64,000 nucleotides of DNA from Cyanobium sp. CH-040. GTDB lineage: Bacteria; Cyanobacteriota; Cyanobacteriia; PCC-6307; Cyanobiaceae. Under the pieces are notes generated by a model. The model was not told the DNA's origin. It saw only the letters and a list, made by a program, of their open reading frames with translations, and ran no database searches. The stretch covers positions 124,001 through 188,000 of the forward strand of contig NZ_JAGQCJ010000002.1 in NCBI RefSeq assembly GCF_024346135.1. The letters run 5' to 3'. Made by a program: the position numbers and the translations under genes. How positions within the stretch are numbered: the stretch's first letter is position 1; each line of letters starts with the position of its first letter. Positions 25,418 through 33,201 of this stretch are shown piece after piece.

Positions 25418-26247
25418 TCGACGCGCCATCGCTCCTGCTGCTCGCCGGCGGGGCCGTGATCGGATTCCTGCTGGCGGTGCTGGGTGCCGGTGGCTCGATC
25501 CTGCTGCTGCCCCTGCTGGCGAGCGGGGTGGGACTGCCCACCCGCGAGGCCGTGCCCCTCTCCCTGATCGCGGTGGGGCTGCTGGCCCTGGCGAATGTGC
25601 CCCCATACCTGAGACGGGGCTGGATCGCCCCGCGCCCCGCCCTGGTGCTGGGCGTCCCGGCGCTGGCGGGAAGCTGGATCGGCGGCAGCCTCGTGAAAGC
25701 TGGCCTGGTGCCCGAAGCGCTGCAGCTGGCCCTGTTCGCCGCGGCCGCCCTGCTGGCTTCGTGGCTGCTCACCCGGCGCTCCACGCTGCCGGCGGGTGCC
25801 GTCGTCCCCCGGGTCAGCCTGGCGGGCGGCGGCATGCTGGCGGTGCAGGGCGTGCTGGTGGGCCTGCTCACCGGCATCGCCGGGGTGGGGGGTGGCTTCG
25901 CCATCGTGCCGGCCCTGGTGCTGCTGGGGGGCCTGCCGATGGCACTGGCCAGCGGCACCAGTCTGCTGCTGATCGCCACCAATGCCCTCGTGGCCCTGCT
26001 GGCCCTGGGGCACTGGCCGGGAGCGGTGGCATCGCTGCTGATCCCCCTGCTCCTGGGAGGGATGGCCGGCGGCCTGGCCGGTCAGTTGCTGGCGCCCCAC
26101 CTGCCTGAACTGCGGCTGCGTCAGGGCTTCGCGGCCCTGCTGGTGGCCTCGGCCCTGCTCACGGGCGTGGAGGCCTGGCGTCGCCACGCTCCCCCCACTG
26201 CCGCCTCGATGGCCCCGTCCCCGTCCCCGTCATCGCGCCAGCCATGA
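25414..26247 (+). CDS. TSUP-family (TauE/SafE) sulfite or sulfonate exporter
   Basis: The 277-aa protein, from GTG 25414, is almost entirely hydrophobic with seven to eight membrane helices and two internal repeats with the TSUP-type Gly-rich motifs FLLAVLGAGGSILLLP (near residue 20) and TGIAGVGGGFAIVP (near residue 155). Family members move sulfite, sulfonates or thiosulfate across the cytoplasmic membrane. Downstream of a persulfide dioxygenase that makes sulfite, export of sulfite is the simplest role, though the substrate is not shown by sequence. It overlaps the genes on both sides by four bases, so it is translationally coupled within the operon. Confidence 0.88.
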   Translation: MIDAPSLLLLAGGAVIGFLLAVLGAGGSILLLPLLASGVGLPTREAVPLSLIAVGLLALANVPPYLRRGWIAPRPALVLGVPALAGSWIGGSLVKAGLVPEALQLALFAAAALLASWLLTRRSTLPAGAVVPRVSLAGGGMLAVQGVLVGLLTGIAGVGGGFAIVPALVLLGGLPMALASGTSLLLIATNALVALLALGHWPGAVASLLIPLLLGGMAGGLAGQLLAPHLPELRLRQGFAALLVASALLTGVEAWRRHAPPTAASMAPSPSPSSRQP

Positions 26248-26750
26248 GCGCCGAGCGCACCTTCCGATTCCGTCTGCAGAGCCGCCATGCCGCTCCGGGA
26301 AGCACCTGCACCGACCTGGCGGTGCAGTGGCTCAACCCGGAGGGCCACTGGGAACCCCAGGAGCTCGGACTCACCATGCCGGGGTTCCGGATCTACCTGA
26401 TCTCACTGCTGCTCTGTCAGCACTTCTATCTCGTGGCCAATGCCCGGGAACGGGACCTTCACCTGGAACGGGTGACGGCGCGGTTCACGGTTGTCGCCTC
26501 CGAGGACTGGCGGCTGCGCAGCGTCAGCGGCGACTTCGCCATTCAGCTGGAGGCCGGACAGCCGTACACCGGTGAGCAGGAGGAAACTGGGACGGCGACC
26601 CCTGGGGCCTGCTCCGAGGACGGTCTCGCCGCGATCGCGGAGCGGATGCAAGCCTGCCCGGTGTCCAGGAATCTTCCTTCAGCGGTGGAGAAACGCACCA
26701 CCCTGAGGGTGCTGAATGGTTCTGAGGGTGATCCGCAGAGTGAAGGGTGA
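26244..26750 (+). CDS. OsmC-like protein
   Basis: The 168-aa protein has the two widely spaced cysteines of the OsmC/Ohr fold: one in LLLCQHFYLVA (near residue 58) and one in RMQACPVSRNLP (near residue 138), the latter in the typical C-P-V-S context before KRTTLRV. OsmC/Ohr proteins are thiol peroxidases; some members are thought to handle persulfides or other sulfur species. It overlaps the TSUP gene by four bases (ATGA at 26244) and so completes the sulfur operon. The first cysteine's context is not the textbook one, so peroxidase activity is likely but not certain. The C-terminal tail after residue 150 is unusual and may be strain-specific. Confidence 0.75.
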   Translation: MSAERTFRFRLQSRHAAPGSTCTDLAVQWLNPEGHWEPQELGLTMPGFRIYLISLLLCQHFYLVANARERDLHLERVTARFTVVASEDWRLRSVSGDFAIQLEAGQPYTGEQEETGTATPGACSEDGLAAIAERMQACPVSRNLPSAVEKRTTLRVLNGSEGDPQSEG

Positions 26751-26970
26751 GAGAGGAGATCGTTCGCGTACGCCTCTCATAGCCAAGCTGTGCAAATCAG
26801 GAGCTGTAGGAACGGGACAGCTGTCGTCGCGGGATCACTGGTGCGTCGCGTGCGGCGATGGAGATCGAAGGTTCAGACCGGTGGCTCCATGGCATCTTCG
26901 GGTTTGAAGCCGATAGTCACAGCGGACAGGCATCAGATCGGCTGGATCCGTGCTGAAGAAGACACCGAAA

Positions 26971-27044
26971 TGGCTCGGGGGAGACTTGAACTCCCGACCT
27001 TGGGGTTATGAATCCCACGCTCTAACCAGCTGAGCTACCGAGCC
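26971..27044 (-). tRNA. tRNA-Met (anticodon CAT)
   Basis: Read on the minus strand, the 74-nt RNA folds into a cloverleaf: acceptor GGCTCGG/CCGAGCC, D-arm GCTC...GAGC, anticodon loop TTCATAA with CAT, T-arm GGGAG-TTCAAGT-CTCCC. CCA is not encoded (ATTT follows the acceptor). In the anticodon stem (TGGGA/CCCCA), A31 faces C39, so the closing pair of the loop is not Watson-Crick. The elongator tRNA-Met is most likely; an isoleucine tRNA with lysidine-modified CAT cannot be excluded from sequence alone. It is not followed by other tRNAs. Confidence 0.93.
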
Positions 27045-27061
27045 GCGGTGACAGGAGTGTA

Positions 27062-28243
27062 TCAGGCGCGGGGTGGCAGGAAGTTGAGCGGATTGACCGC
27101 CGAGGAGCCGGGAGGATGGATCTCGAAGTGCAGGTGCGGTCCGGTGCTGCGGCCCGTGCTGCCCATCAGCGCGATCACGGTGCCCTGGGCGACCTCCTGG
27201 CCGCTGCTCACCATCAGCCGGCTGTTGTGGGCGTAGAGCGAGCGGCTGCCGTCGGGGTGCTGGAGGGTCACCAGGTAGCCGTAGCCGCCGTCATGCCAGC
27301 CCGAGAACACCACACGGCCGTTGCGTGCGGCCTTGATCGGCGTGCCGACGTTGTTGGCCAGGTCGATGCCCCGGTGCATGCGCCCCCAGCGCCAGCCGTA
27401 ACCGGAGGTGAACACTCCGGTGGTGGGCCAGATCCAGGTGTTGGCGCCGCGGTTGTCGAAGGGCTGCTGCGGTTCACCGAAGTCGGGCTGGTCGGGCCAG
27501 CTCAGACCACCGCTGGTGCTGGGACGCAGACCGAGAACGGCACGCTGGCGCACCGGAGCCGCCTGCACGAGCTGGATCTCGGTGCCGGCCACCAGGCGGG
27601 CGGTGTCCAGACCCGGGTTGAAGCGCAGCAGCTCCTGCATGGTGAGGCCGTAGCGCTGGGCGATCTGCAGCAGGGTGTCGCCCAGCCTCACCACGCCCTT
27701 GGTCTGCACCGGCGGCGGAGCGGTGGGCGGCGGCGGCGTGCGCCGCTGGTTGGAGCTGTCCAGTGCCGCCACCTGCTGGGCGAAGCGGCTCTGCTGGCTG
27801 GGCAGCACCACCCACTCATCGCTCTGGAAGCGGTGGCTGGTGCCCACGTCGTTGAGGTTGGCCAGAACCTGGCTGCGAACGCCGATCTGGCTGGAGAGTT
27901 CGCTGACGCTCACCGGACGCCGCACGCGCATCCACACCCGGTCGGAGGCGGGAAGCGCCGCCAGCAGCTCAGGAGAGGCCGAGTCGCTGCGCCAGGCCGG
28001 CGGCTCGCTGGCCGGCGGTGGCGGGGGGGGGAGGAGAGAGGCCGTGAGGGTGTCGGAAGACTTGACGGCGGCTGCAGCGTCACCAGGCTCTCCTGGCTGG
28101 ACGGCGGAGAAGGAGAGCAGCTGCTGTTCCAGCGGCAGCTCTGTGGAGCTGCGCTGAGATACGGCGAAACTGATGGCAGGTAAGGCGACAACTCCCGGCA
28201 GGAGAAGCAACAAACCCTTGTGAAGTGTGTGATTCGGCTTCAT
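27062..28243 (-). CDS. LysM-M23 family metallopeptidase (murein hydrolase activator type)
   Basis: The 393-aa exported protein has a signal peptide (LLLLLPGVVALPAISF), a Pro-rich linker, a LysM-like peptidoglycan-binding segment (VVRLGDTLLQIAQRYGLTMQ, about residues 195-240) and a C-terminal peptidase M23 domain. The zinc motifs are seen as MHRGIDLA (His and Asp ligands) and HLHFE near the C-terminus. It probably cleaves or regulates peptidoglycan cross-links during growth and division. ATG 28243 is preferred over a TTG at 28258. Its stop is 17 bases from the 5' end of the tRNA-Met on the same strand. Confidence 0.92.
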   Translation of the reverse strand: MKPNHTLHKGLLLLLPGVVALPAISFAVSQRSSTELPLEQQLLSFSAVQPGEPGDAAAAVKSSDTLTASLLPPPPPPASEPPAWRSDSASPELLAALPASDRVWMRVRRPVSVSELSSQIGVRSQVLANLNDVGTSHRFQSDEWVVLPSQQSRFAQQVAALDSSNQRRTPPPPTAPPPVQTKGVVRLGDTLLQIAQRYGLTMQELLRFNPGLDTARLVAGTEIQLVQAAPVRQRAVLGLRPSTSGGLSWPDQPDFGEPQQPFDNRGANTWIWPTTGVFTSGYGWRWGRMHRGIDLANNVGTPIKAARNGRVVFSGWHDGGYGYLVTLQHPDGSRSLYAHNSRLMVSSGQEVAQGTVIALMGSTGRSTGPHLHFEIHPPGSSAVNPLNFLPPRA

Positions 28244-28385
28244 TCGATCTGTCCCCAAACGACAAAGCCCAGTGGAGAAGCCTGCATCCCTGGACCGCGC
28301 AGACAGTAGCGGACGGGCAAGGGAGCAGCAAGTTCACCAGGCACCCGGGCTGCCACCGGTGGCGCCGGGCCGATGGGGAGCGGGA

Positions 28386-28871
28386 TCAGGGAATCTCCAG
28401 TTCGCCGAGCTGGCGCAGGGCTTCGAACAGCACCACCGCCACCGCCGAGGCCAGGTTCAAGCTGCGCACGCCGCCGCCGGGATGGTGCCTGGAGCGGGCC
28501 ATCGGGATCGTCAGGCAGACGTCGGCCGTCTGCAGCAGCTGCGGCGGCAGGCCATCGCTCTCGCGGCCGAACAGCAGCCAGTCGTCGGCAGCGAAACGGT
28601 AGGCGGCGTAGCTGTGCTGGGCATGGGCCGTCAGGGCCACCAGGCGTCCGCCCCGGCGCTGCCGTTCGCGGCAGCAGTGCTCCCAGTCGGCATGGCGGTG
28701 AAGAGGCACCCAGGGCCAGTAGTCGAGCCCGGCCCGGCGCAGACGGCGATCGCTGATCTCGAAGCCCAGCGGTTCCACCAGATGCAGCTCCTGAGCGGTG
28801 GCGGCGCAGGTGCGGGCCACATTGCCGGTGTTGGGTGGGATCTGGGGCTGAAACAGCACCACGCGGGGCAT
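28386..28871 (-). CDS. trmL: tRNA (cytidine(34)-2'-O)-methyltransferase
   Basis: This SPOUT-class enzyme 2'-O-methylates the wobble base C34 or U34 of tRNA-Leu. The 161-aa length is typical. The N-terminal VVLFQPQIPPNTGNVARTC, the central LFGRESDGLP and the C-terminal trefoil-knot segment RSLNLASAVAVVLFE are all present. The gene follows cobU on the same strand, separated by about 50 bases that hold short tandem repeats. The next gene downstream encodes the M23 peptidase, 142 bases away. Confidence 0.93.
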   Translation of the reverse strand: MPRVVLFQPQIPPNTGNVARTCAATAQELHLVEPLGFEISDRRLRRAGLDYWPWVPLHRHADWEHCCRERQRRGGRLVALTAHAQHSYAAYRFAADDWLLFGRESDGLPPQLLQTADVCLTIPMARSRHHPGGGVRSLNLASAVAVVLFEALRQLGELEIP

Positions 28872-28881
28872 CGGCGGTCAG

Positions 28882-28943
28882 GGCATCGGGGATCTCGGCA
28901 TCGGGGATCTCGGCATCCGGGGATCAGGACATCCGCGGATCAG
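28882..28943 (+). repeat. short tandem repeat at the cobU 3' end
   Basis: Two identical copies of the 15-mer GGCATCGGGGATCTC (28882-28896 and 28897-28911) are followed by two degenerate 16-base copies beginning GGCATCC and GACATCC. The last copies run into the final codons of cobU (stop at 28924). Such head-to-tail repeats can change copy number by slippage, altering the spacing between cobU and trmL. Confidence 0.8.
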
Positions 28944-29487
28944 GGGGAACCGGCGCACTGTTGGGCAGCAGATCCAGGGCCCGGCCGGCCACCACCAGCC
29001 AGAGATGGCGGCACTGGCCGCTGAGCCGTTGCTCCAGGGCACCGAGGCGATCCCGGAAGCACCCGCCGATCGCCGTGGCCGGAACCACCCCCCATCCCGT
29101 CTGCTCGCTCACCAGAAGCACACGGGCGCGGCAGGCCGCCAGGCTGGTCACCAGGCTGTTGACGCGCTCCTCCCAGCTCCGGTCATCCTCATCCAGGCCC
29201 CAGCTCACCCAGGTGCCCAGCGAGTCCACGAGTGCGACCTCGCCGGCCGGCACGGCGGAGAGCGCAGGCGCCAGGTCGGCACCCACCTCCAGGCAGCGCC
29301 AGCCGGCCGGCCGGCGGCGGCGATGGCGGGCCAGCCGCTCCTGCCAGTCGGGGTCCTCCGGCAGCAGCGGGCCGGTGGCCAGATAGTGCACCGGCAGGCC
29401 GGTGCCCCCTGCGCGGTGCTCAGCCCAGCGGCTCTTGCCACTGCGGGCGGGCCCGGTGATCAGCTCCAGCGACGCGATCTCAGCCAC
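28924..29487 (-). CDS. cobU: adenosylcobinamide kinase / adenosylcobinamide-phosphate guanylyltransferase
   Basis: CobU (CobP) phosphorylates adenosylcobinamide and adds GMP, building the nucleotide loop of cobalamin. The 187-aa protein has the P-loop GPARSGKSRWAE (about residues 12-23), the LATGPLLPEDPDWQERLARH segment, and the DSLGTWVSWGL motif typical of the family. It overlaps pxcA by eight bases (29480-29487) and is followed by tandem repeats and trmL. With cobN and metH in the same window, this shows a strain that makes and uses its own B12-type cofactor; other cob genes must lie elsewhere. Confidence 0.95.
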   Translation of the reverse strand: MAEIASLELITGPARSGKSRWAEHRAGGTGLPVHYLATGPLLPEDPDWQERLARHRRRRPAGWRCLEVGADLAPALSAVPAGEVALVDSLGTWVSWGLDEDDRSWEERVNSLVTSLAACRARVLLVSEQTGWGVVPATAIGGCFRDRLGALEQRLSGQCRHLWLVVAGRALDLLPNSAPVPPDPRMS

Positions 29488-30628
29488 CGCCGTTCATGTT
29501 GCGCAGGGTGGCCACCGAAGAAGGCGACACGCGGTTGAGGTAGCGGAAGATCCAGTACTTGAAGACGGTGGCCAGCACCACCGGGAAGGTGGCAATGAAC
29601 AACATGATGAAATTCTCCTGTGCTGGCAGGCCCAGATGATGGGCCAGTCCGTTCAGCAGAACAGTCCAGCCTTCAGGGCTGTGGAAACCCACAAAGATGT
29701 CTGTGAACAGGATGATCGCGAAGGCCTTGGCGCTGTCACTGAGGCCATAGATGAGCTCATCGAGGAAGGCCTTCAGAACCTGAATCTCCCGGCGGCCCAG
29801 CAGGCACATCAGCACGAAACCCAGCAGGCCTACCAGGTCGGAGAGCACATTCTTCACCGCCTCGGAGCTGCTCTGGTCTGCCTCTTCCTTCAGCAACCGG
29901 GCCCGTTCCGCCAGCAGGCTGTGCATCTCCTCAGGCTGCGGCACCGGCCTGCCGCGCAGCAGGGCATCGAATTCCACCTCCTCCTTGTACACCCGCAGCT
30001 GCTCGACGGCCGCTTCCTCCAGCGCCGGTCTGGGATAGGTGAGAAACGGGGTATCGGGCGCCAGCCGGTCCACCAGCGGCGACACCACCAGGGAGCGGCT
30101 GAGCTGCTGCATCAACAGCGGCACGAGCACCAGCAGCAGCAGGATGCGCAGGGAAACCAGGGTGGCGTCGCGGCGGCGGCGAAACCCTTCCAGCAGGTTG
30201 GCTTCGGCTTGCGGATCCAGCTGACGGCGCAGGTTGTCGAGCATTCCCAGCAGGCTGCGGGGCAGCACGTCCGGCGCCCGGCTGAGCCTTGGCGCAGGCT
30301 GGGCCCGGGAGGGGTCGTAGCGCTCCAGCACCTCCTCCACCCCGCGCAGCTGCCGCTCGGCCTCGCTGCCGAGCGCTGAGCGCTGCTCCTCCAGATCGCC
30401 CAGGGCCGACCGGCACACGAGCAGGGCCGCCTGGAAGCGACGGCGCAGCTGGGCCTGGGTGGCGCGGGGGAGGGGCAGGTCCTGATCGAACCGCACGGGA
30501 CGGCTGCTGAAGTGCTCCCGTTCGATCGCCTCGATCGTGCGGGCCGCCTCCACCGCACGCTGGAGATCCCTGCCGATCTGGCGGTCCCTGGCCCTGCTGA
30601 AGGTGCCCATCCAATCGGTCAGACCCAT
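29480..30628 (-). CDS. pxcA: proton extrusion protein PxcA (CemA homologue)
   Basis: The 382-aa membrane protein is the cyanobacterial homologue of chloroplast CemA and is involved in light-dependent proton extrusion and pH/carbon uptake control. The N-terminal half is long, charged and helical. The C-terminal part has four membrane helices (starting at LRILLLLVLVPLLM, then VLSDLVGLLGFVLMCLLG, the AFAIILFTDIF segment, and FIMLFIATFPVVLATVF), with the family-typical SPSSVATLRNMN end. It is cotranscribed with a TPM-domain gene upstream (58-base gap) and overlaps cobU. Confidence 0.9.
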   Translation of the reverse strand: MGLTDWMGTFSRARDRQIGRDLQRAVEAARTIEAIEREHFSSRPVRFDQDLPLPRATQAQLRRRFQAALLVCRSALGDLEEQRSALGSEAERQLRGVEEVLERYDPSRAQPAPRLSRAPDVLPRSLLGMLDNLRRQLDPQAEANLLEGFRRRRDATLVSLRILLLLVLVPLLMQQLSRSLVVSPLVDRLAPDTPFLTYPRPALEEAAVEQLRVYKEEVEFDALLRGRPVPQPEEMHSLLAERARLLKEEADQSSSEAVKNVLSDLVGLLGFVLMCLLGRREIQVLKAFLDELIYGLSDSAKAFAIILFTDIFVGFHSPEGWTVLLNGLAHHLGLPAQENFIMLFIATFPVVLATVFKYWIFRYLNRVSPSSVATLRNMNGGG

Positions 30629-30686
30629 GTGAAGCGCCCCGGGGGCCAGGAGCAGGCTCGGCTGCTGAAGGTCAGCGTCAGAACAC

Positions 30687-31349
30687 TCAGCGCGAGAACA
30701 CCCACCAGGTGGCCATCGGCACGATGGCGCCGACCACCAGCAGCACCAGCACCCAGGTGAGCGCGTTGCTGGAGGCGGTCTCCTCCCGGCTGGGCACGTT
30801 GCTGGGGGCCGTCACGACGGCGGCGACCTGAGGCTCCCCGGGATCCTCCCCACCCTGGATGACCGTCAGCAGCCGCTGAATGCCGTCGAGACTGGCCTGG
30901 CGGTATCTGCCGCCATCGCGGATCGGCTGAACCATGGTGGTGCGGCCGGTGCTGCGCAGCAGGGACGGAGCCAGCCTGCCGTTGAGGTCCGCCGAGCCGA
31001 CCACGGCGGCTGAGTTGGTCTGGCTGTCGATCAGGAAGAGGAGCTGGGCGCGGCCCTGGGCCGGATCGCTCCAGCGTTCCACCAGCTCGCGGCCAAGCTC
31101 AGGCAGGGTCAGGCCGTAGTCGAGCTGGCTGACGGTGACCAGCCGGGCATCGACGCGCTCCCCCTGAAAGCTCTCCAGCTGCCGACTCACCTCGGCGCTG
31201 GCCGCGCGGCTGAGCACCGCGGCGGTATCGATCACCCGCTCCTGCGGGGCGGGCTCGGGGAAATCGGCGGCAGAGACGGCCAGCGCCGGGGCGAAGGGCC
31301 AGAGCAGCAGCAGGACTGCCAGTGGGGCCAGCAGCAGGGAGCGGATCAA
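30687..31349 (-). CDS. TPM-domain (Psb32/YgcG-like) exported membrane protein
   Basis: The 220-aa protein starts at TTG 31349 (the only start in the right place) with a signal peptide (LLLAPLAVLLLLWPFAPALA), then a TPM domain containing VIDTAAVLSR and ARLVTVSQLDYG, a linker, and a C-terminal membrane helix (ALTWVLVLLVVGAIVPMATW). Psb32-type proteins protect photosystem II during repair; relatives serve as membrane or lumenal phosphatases. The layout here fits a thylakoid-anchored lumenal protein. It is upstream of pxcA on the same strand. Confidence 0.8.
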   Translation of the reverse strand: MIRSLLLAPLAVLLLLWPFAPALAVSAADFPEPAPQERVIDTAAVLSRAASAEVSRQLESFQGERVDARLVTVSQLDYGLTLPELGRELVERWSDPAQGRAQLLFLIDSQTNSAAVVGSADLNGRLAPSLLRSTGRTTMVQPIRDGGRYRQASLDGIQRLLTVIQGGEDPGEPQVAAVVTAPSNVPSREETASSNALTWVLVLLVVGAIVPMATWWVFSR

Positions 31350-31409
31350 GGGCCGGAGGGCGGCTGGCCCTAGTTTGCCGCCTGTCGTCGATCCTGTGCC
31401 GCCGCCGTC

Positions 31410-32063
31410 ATGGCCCTTCCCATGCCAGCCAGGGTGACCCTCGGTGCGGGATTGGCGGGCCTGCTGCTGGTGGTGGTGAATCAGCTCAGTGCACCCCTGC
31501 CGGAGCCCCCTCTCACCCGCGCCGGAGTGCTGGCGGCACTGCTGGCGGTGGGGCTGATGCTGGTGGCGGCGCTCTGGACGCGGGCCGTGCCGGAGGCGGC
31601 GCTGCGGGCGCCGCTGCAGGGGCAGGAAGGTCTGGTGCTGGCGCCGGACCTGCCGGAGCGGGTGCGGCAGGAACTGGGCTGGGGCAGCCAGATGCTGCTC
31701 ACCGCCAGCCCGGCGGCCGTGGTGCTGGTGTGGTGGCAGGGAACGGTGCTGCTGCGCCGCGGCCTGCTGGTGGACACGCCGTTCGTCCCCGGCCCCATCT
31801 GCACCCGTGCGCTGCAGCAGCGGCAGGTGATCTCGCTGGTGAACCTGGCGCTCTATCCAGGGCGGGATGAGTTCGAGAGCCTGCTGCCTGGGCTGCCCGC
31901 CGTGCTCGTGCAGCCCCTTGAGGATCAGGGGCTGGTGCTGCTGGGGGGGTGGTCGGCCCGCTGCTTCAGCCGCAGTGATCTCACCTGGGTGGAGGGCTGG
32001 GCCCGCCGGCTCAGAGCTGAAATGCTGGCGGACGCGGCCGCGAGCGATCCCGATCCGGTCTGA
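31410..32063 (+). CDS. CCB2/CCB4-like cofactor assembly protein (DUF2930)
   Basis: The 217-aa protein has two N-terminal membrane helices (about residues 8-26 and 41-57) followed by a soluble domain with VPGPICTRALQQRQVISLVNLALYPGR. In chloroplasts, CCB2 and CCB4 help attach heme ci to cytochrome b6 of the b6f complex; cyanobacteria encode a related DUF2930 protein. The assignment rests on overall layout and remembered family pattern, so it is moderate. Its 3' end overlaps the 3' end of lptC by 53 bases (32011-32063), tail to tail. Confidence 0.6.
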   Translation: MALPMPARVTLGAGLAGLLLVVVNQLSAPLPEPPLTRAGVLAALLAVGLMLVAALWTRAVPEAALRAPLQGQEGLVLAPDLPERVRQELGWGSQMLLTASPAAVVLVWWQGTVLLRRGLLVDTPFVPGPICTRALQQRQVISLVNLALYPGRDEFESLLPGLPAVLVQPLEDQGLVLLGGWSARCFSRSDLTWVEGWARRLRAEMLADAAASDPDPV

Positions 32064-33201
32064 TCCGCAGGGGTTCGTCGGCGGCACCGGCGGCGGTACC
32101 GGGCAGCTGCAGTTCGGTGCGCACCCGTCCGCCCGGGCTGGTGAACTGGGCGAACCCATCGGAGGCGATGCGCCCCTGGAGGCGCTCGGCCCTGGTTTCC
32201 AGGCCGTTGGCCTGGCGGCGCAGCACCACCCCGCCGCTGGCGGACACCTGGCCGCTGCCCCAGTTCCAGAGGCAGGTCTGCGCCTGCAGCTGGTCGCCCG
32301 GCTGCTGCAGGCGGCAGGCGCCCTGCACCTGCACGGTTTCGGCGCCGAGATCGAGGCGAAATGCGGATCCGCTGAACTGCACCGTCCCATAACGGCCCTG
32401 GAACGGTTCACTGCTCGACACCTGCCGGCGGGGGATGTCGAGCCTGGTGGCGCGGGCTTCCATCACGGCCTCCCGGCTGGGATCCTCCAGCCGCACCGGT
32501 GCCTGCAGATCGACGGTCTGCTCACTGGTGCTGCCCGTGAAGCCTGGGGCGGTGAGGGTCTGCACCGCTCCACCGGCGAGGGTCCGCCGGCCCAGAACCG
32601 GCCCCCTCCCCAGCAGTCGGGCGCCTTCCGCCAGCCAGTCCAGCTCACGCATGTCCAGCTGGAGGGGCTCCTCTCCTCCCCGGCTCAACCGGGGGCTGCG
32701 ACGCAGCTCCAGCCGGTCCTGATCGATCAGGAAGCGGGCGGTGCCGGCGGTGAGTTGCAGATCGCCGCTGGTGGCCCGGGGATCCCGGTCGATCTCCATG
32801 CGTTCCTGGCGTGGGTACCAGCGCAGCCGCAGGCCGGTGACCACCAGGGGGCGCTCCTTGTCCAGCCGCTCCAGTCGGATCGGCCCCTCCAGCTGCACCA
32901 GCTCGCCGTCGTTGAGCACCACGCCGTTGGCGGCCGAGAAGCGGTACAGCGGTTGGCCCTGCTCGTAGAGCACGCCCGTGAGATCGCGCGACTGAGCCAG
33001 CTTGCGGCTCAGGTCGTAGCGGGTTTCCGGACTGCTGAGCCGCCACAGGGGCCTGCCCTGGGGATCCTGCTGGCGAAGGTTCAGCGCCCTGAACACGAAG
33101 GGCTGGACAGGCGGTGGGGCCTGTGGCGTGGGGGCGCAGCCCAGCAGGCTGAGGCTGAGCACCCCGGCGGCGCTGGTGCCGGCACCGCGGCGGCGGGTCA
33201 C
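32011..33201 (-). CDS. LptC-related lipoprotein
   Basis: The 396-aa protein has a lipobox-like signal peptide (VLSLSLLGC, lipidated Cys near residue 22), then beta-strand repeats such as LYEQGQPLYRFSAANGVVLNDGE typical of the LptA/LptC/OstA jelly-roll family. LptC receives LPS from the inner-membrane ABC transporter and passes it to LptA. This protein is about twice the length of E. coli LptC, consistent with two OstA-like modules, as in other cyanobacteria. It overlaps metG by four bases, so the pair is cotranslated. LPS transport role: family-based inference. Confidence 0.65.
   Translation of the reverse strand: MTRRRGAGTSAAGVLSLSLLGCAPTPQAPPPVQPFVFRALNLRQQDPQGRPLWRLSSPETRYDLSRKLAQSRDLTGVLYEQGQPLYRFSAANGVVLNDGELVQLEGPIRLERLDKERPLVVTGLRLRWYPRQERMEIDRDPRATSGDLQLTAGTARFLIDQDRLELRRSPRLSRGGEEPLQLDMRELDWLAEGARLLGRGPVLGRRTLAGGAVQTLTAPGFTGSTSEQTVDLQAPVRLEDPSREAVMEARATRLDIPRRQVSSSEPFQGRYGTVQFSGSAFRLDLGAETVQVQGACRLQQPGDQLQAQTCLWNWGSGQVSASGGVVLRRQANGLETRAERLQGRIASDGFAQFTSPGGRVRTELQLPGTAAGAADEPLRIRPDRDRSRPRPPAFQL

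Noticed and set aside
28882-28943. Possible CRISPR array
   Set aside because: The units are contiguous 15-16-base tandem copies without spacers, and no cas genes are present.
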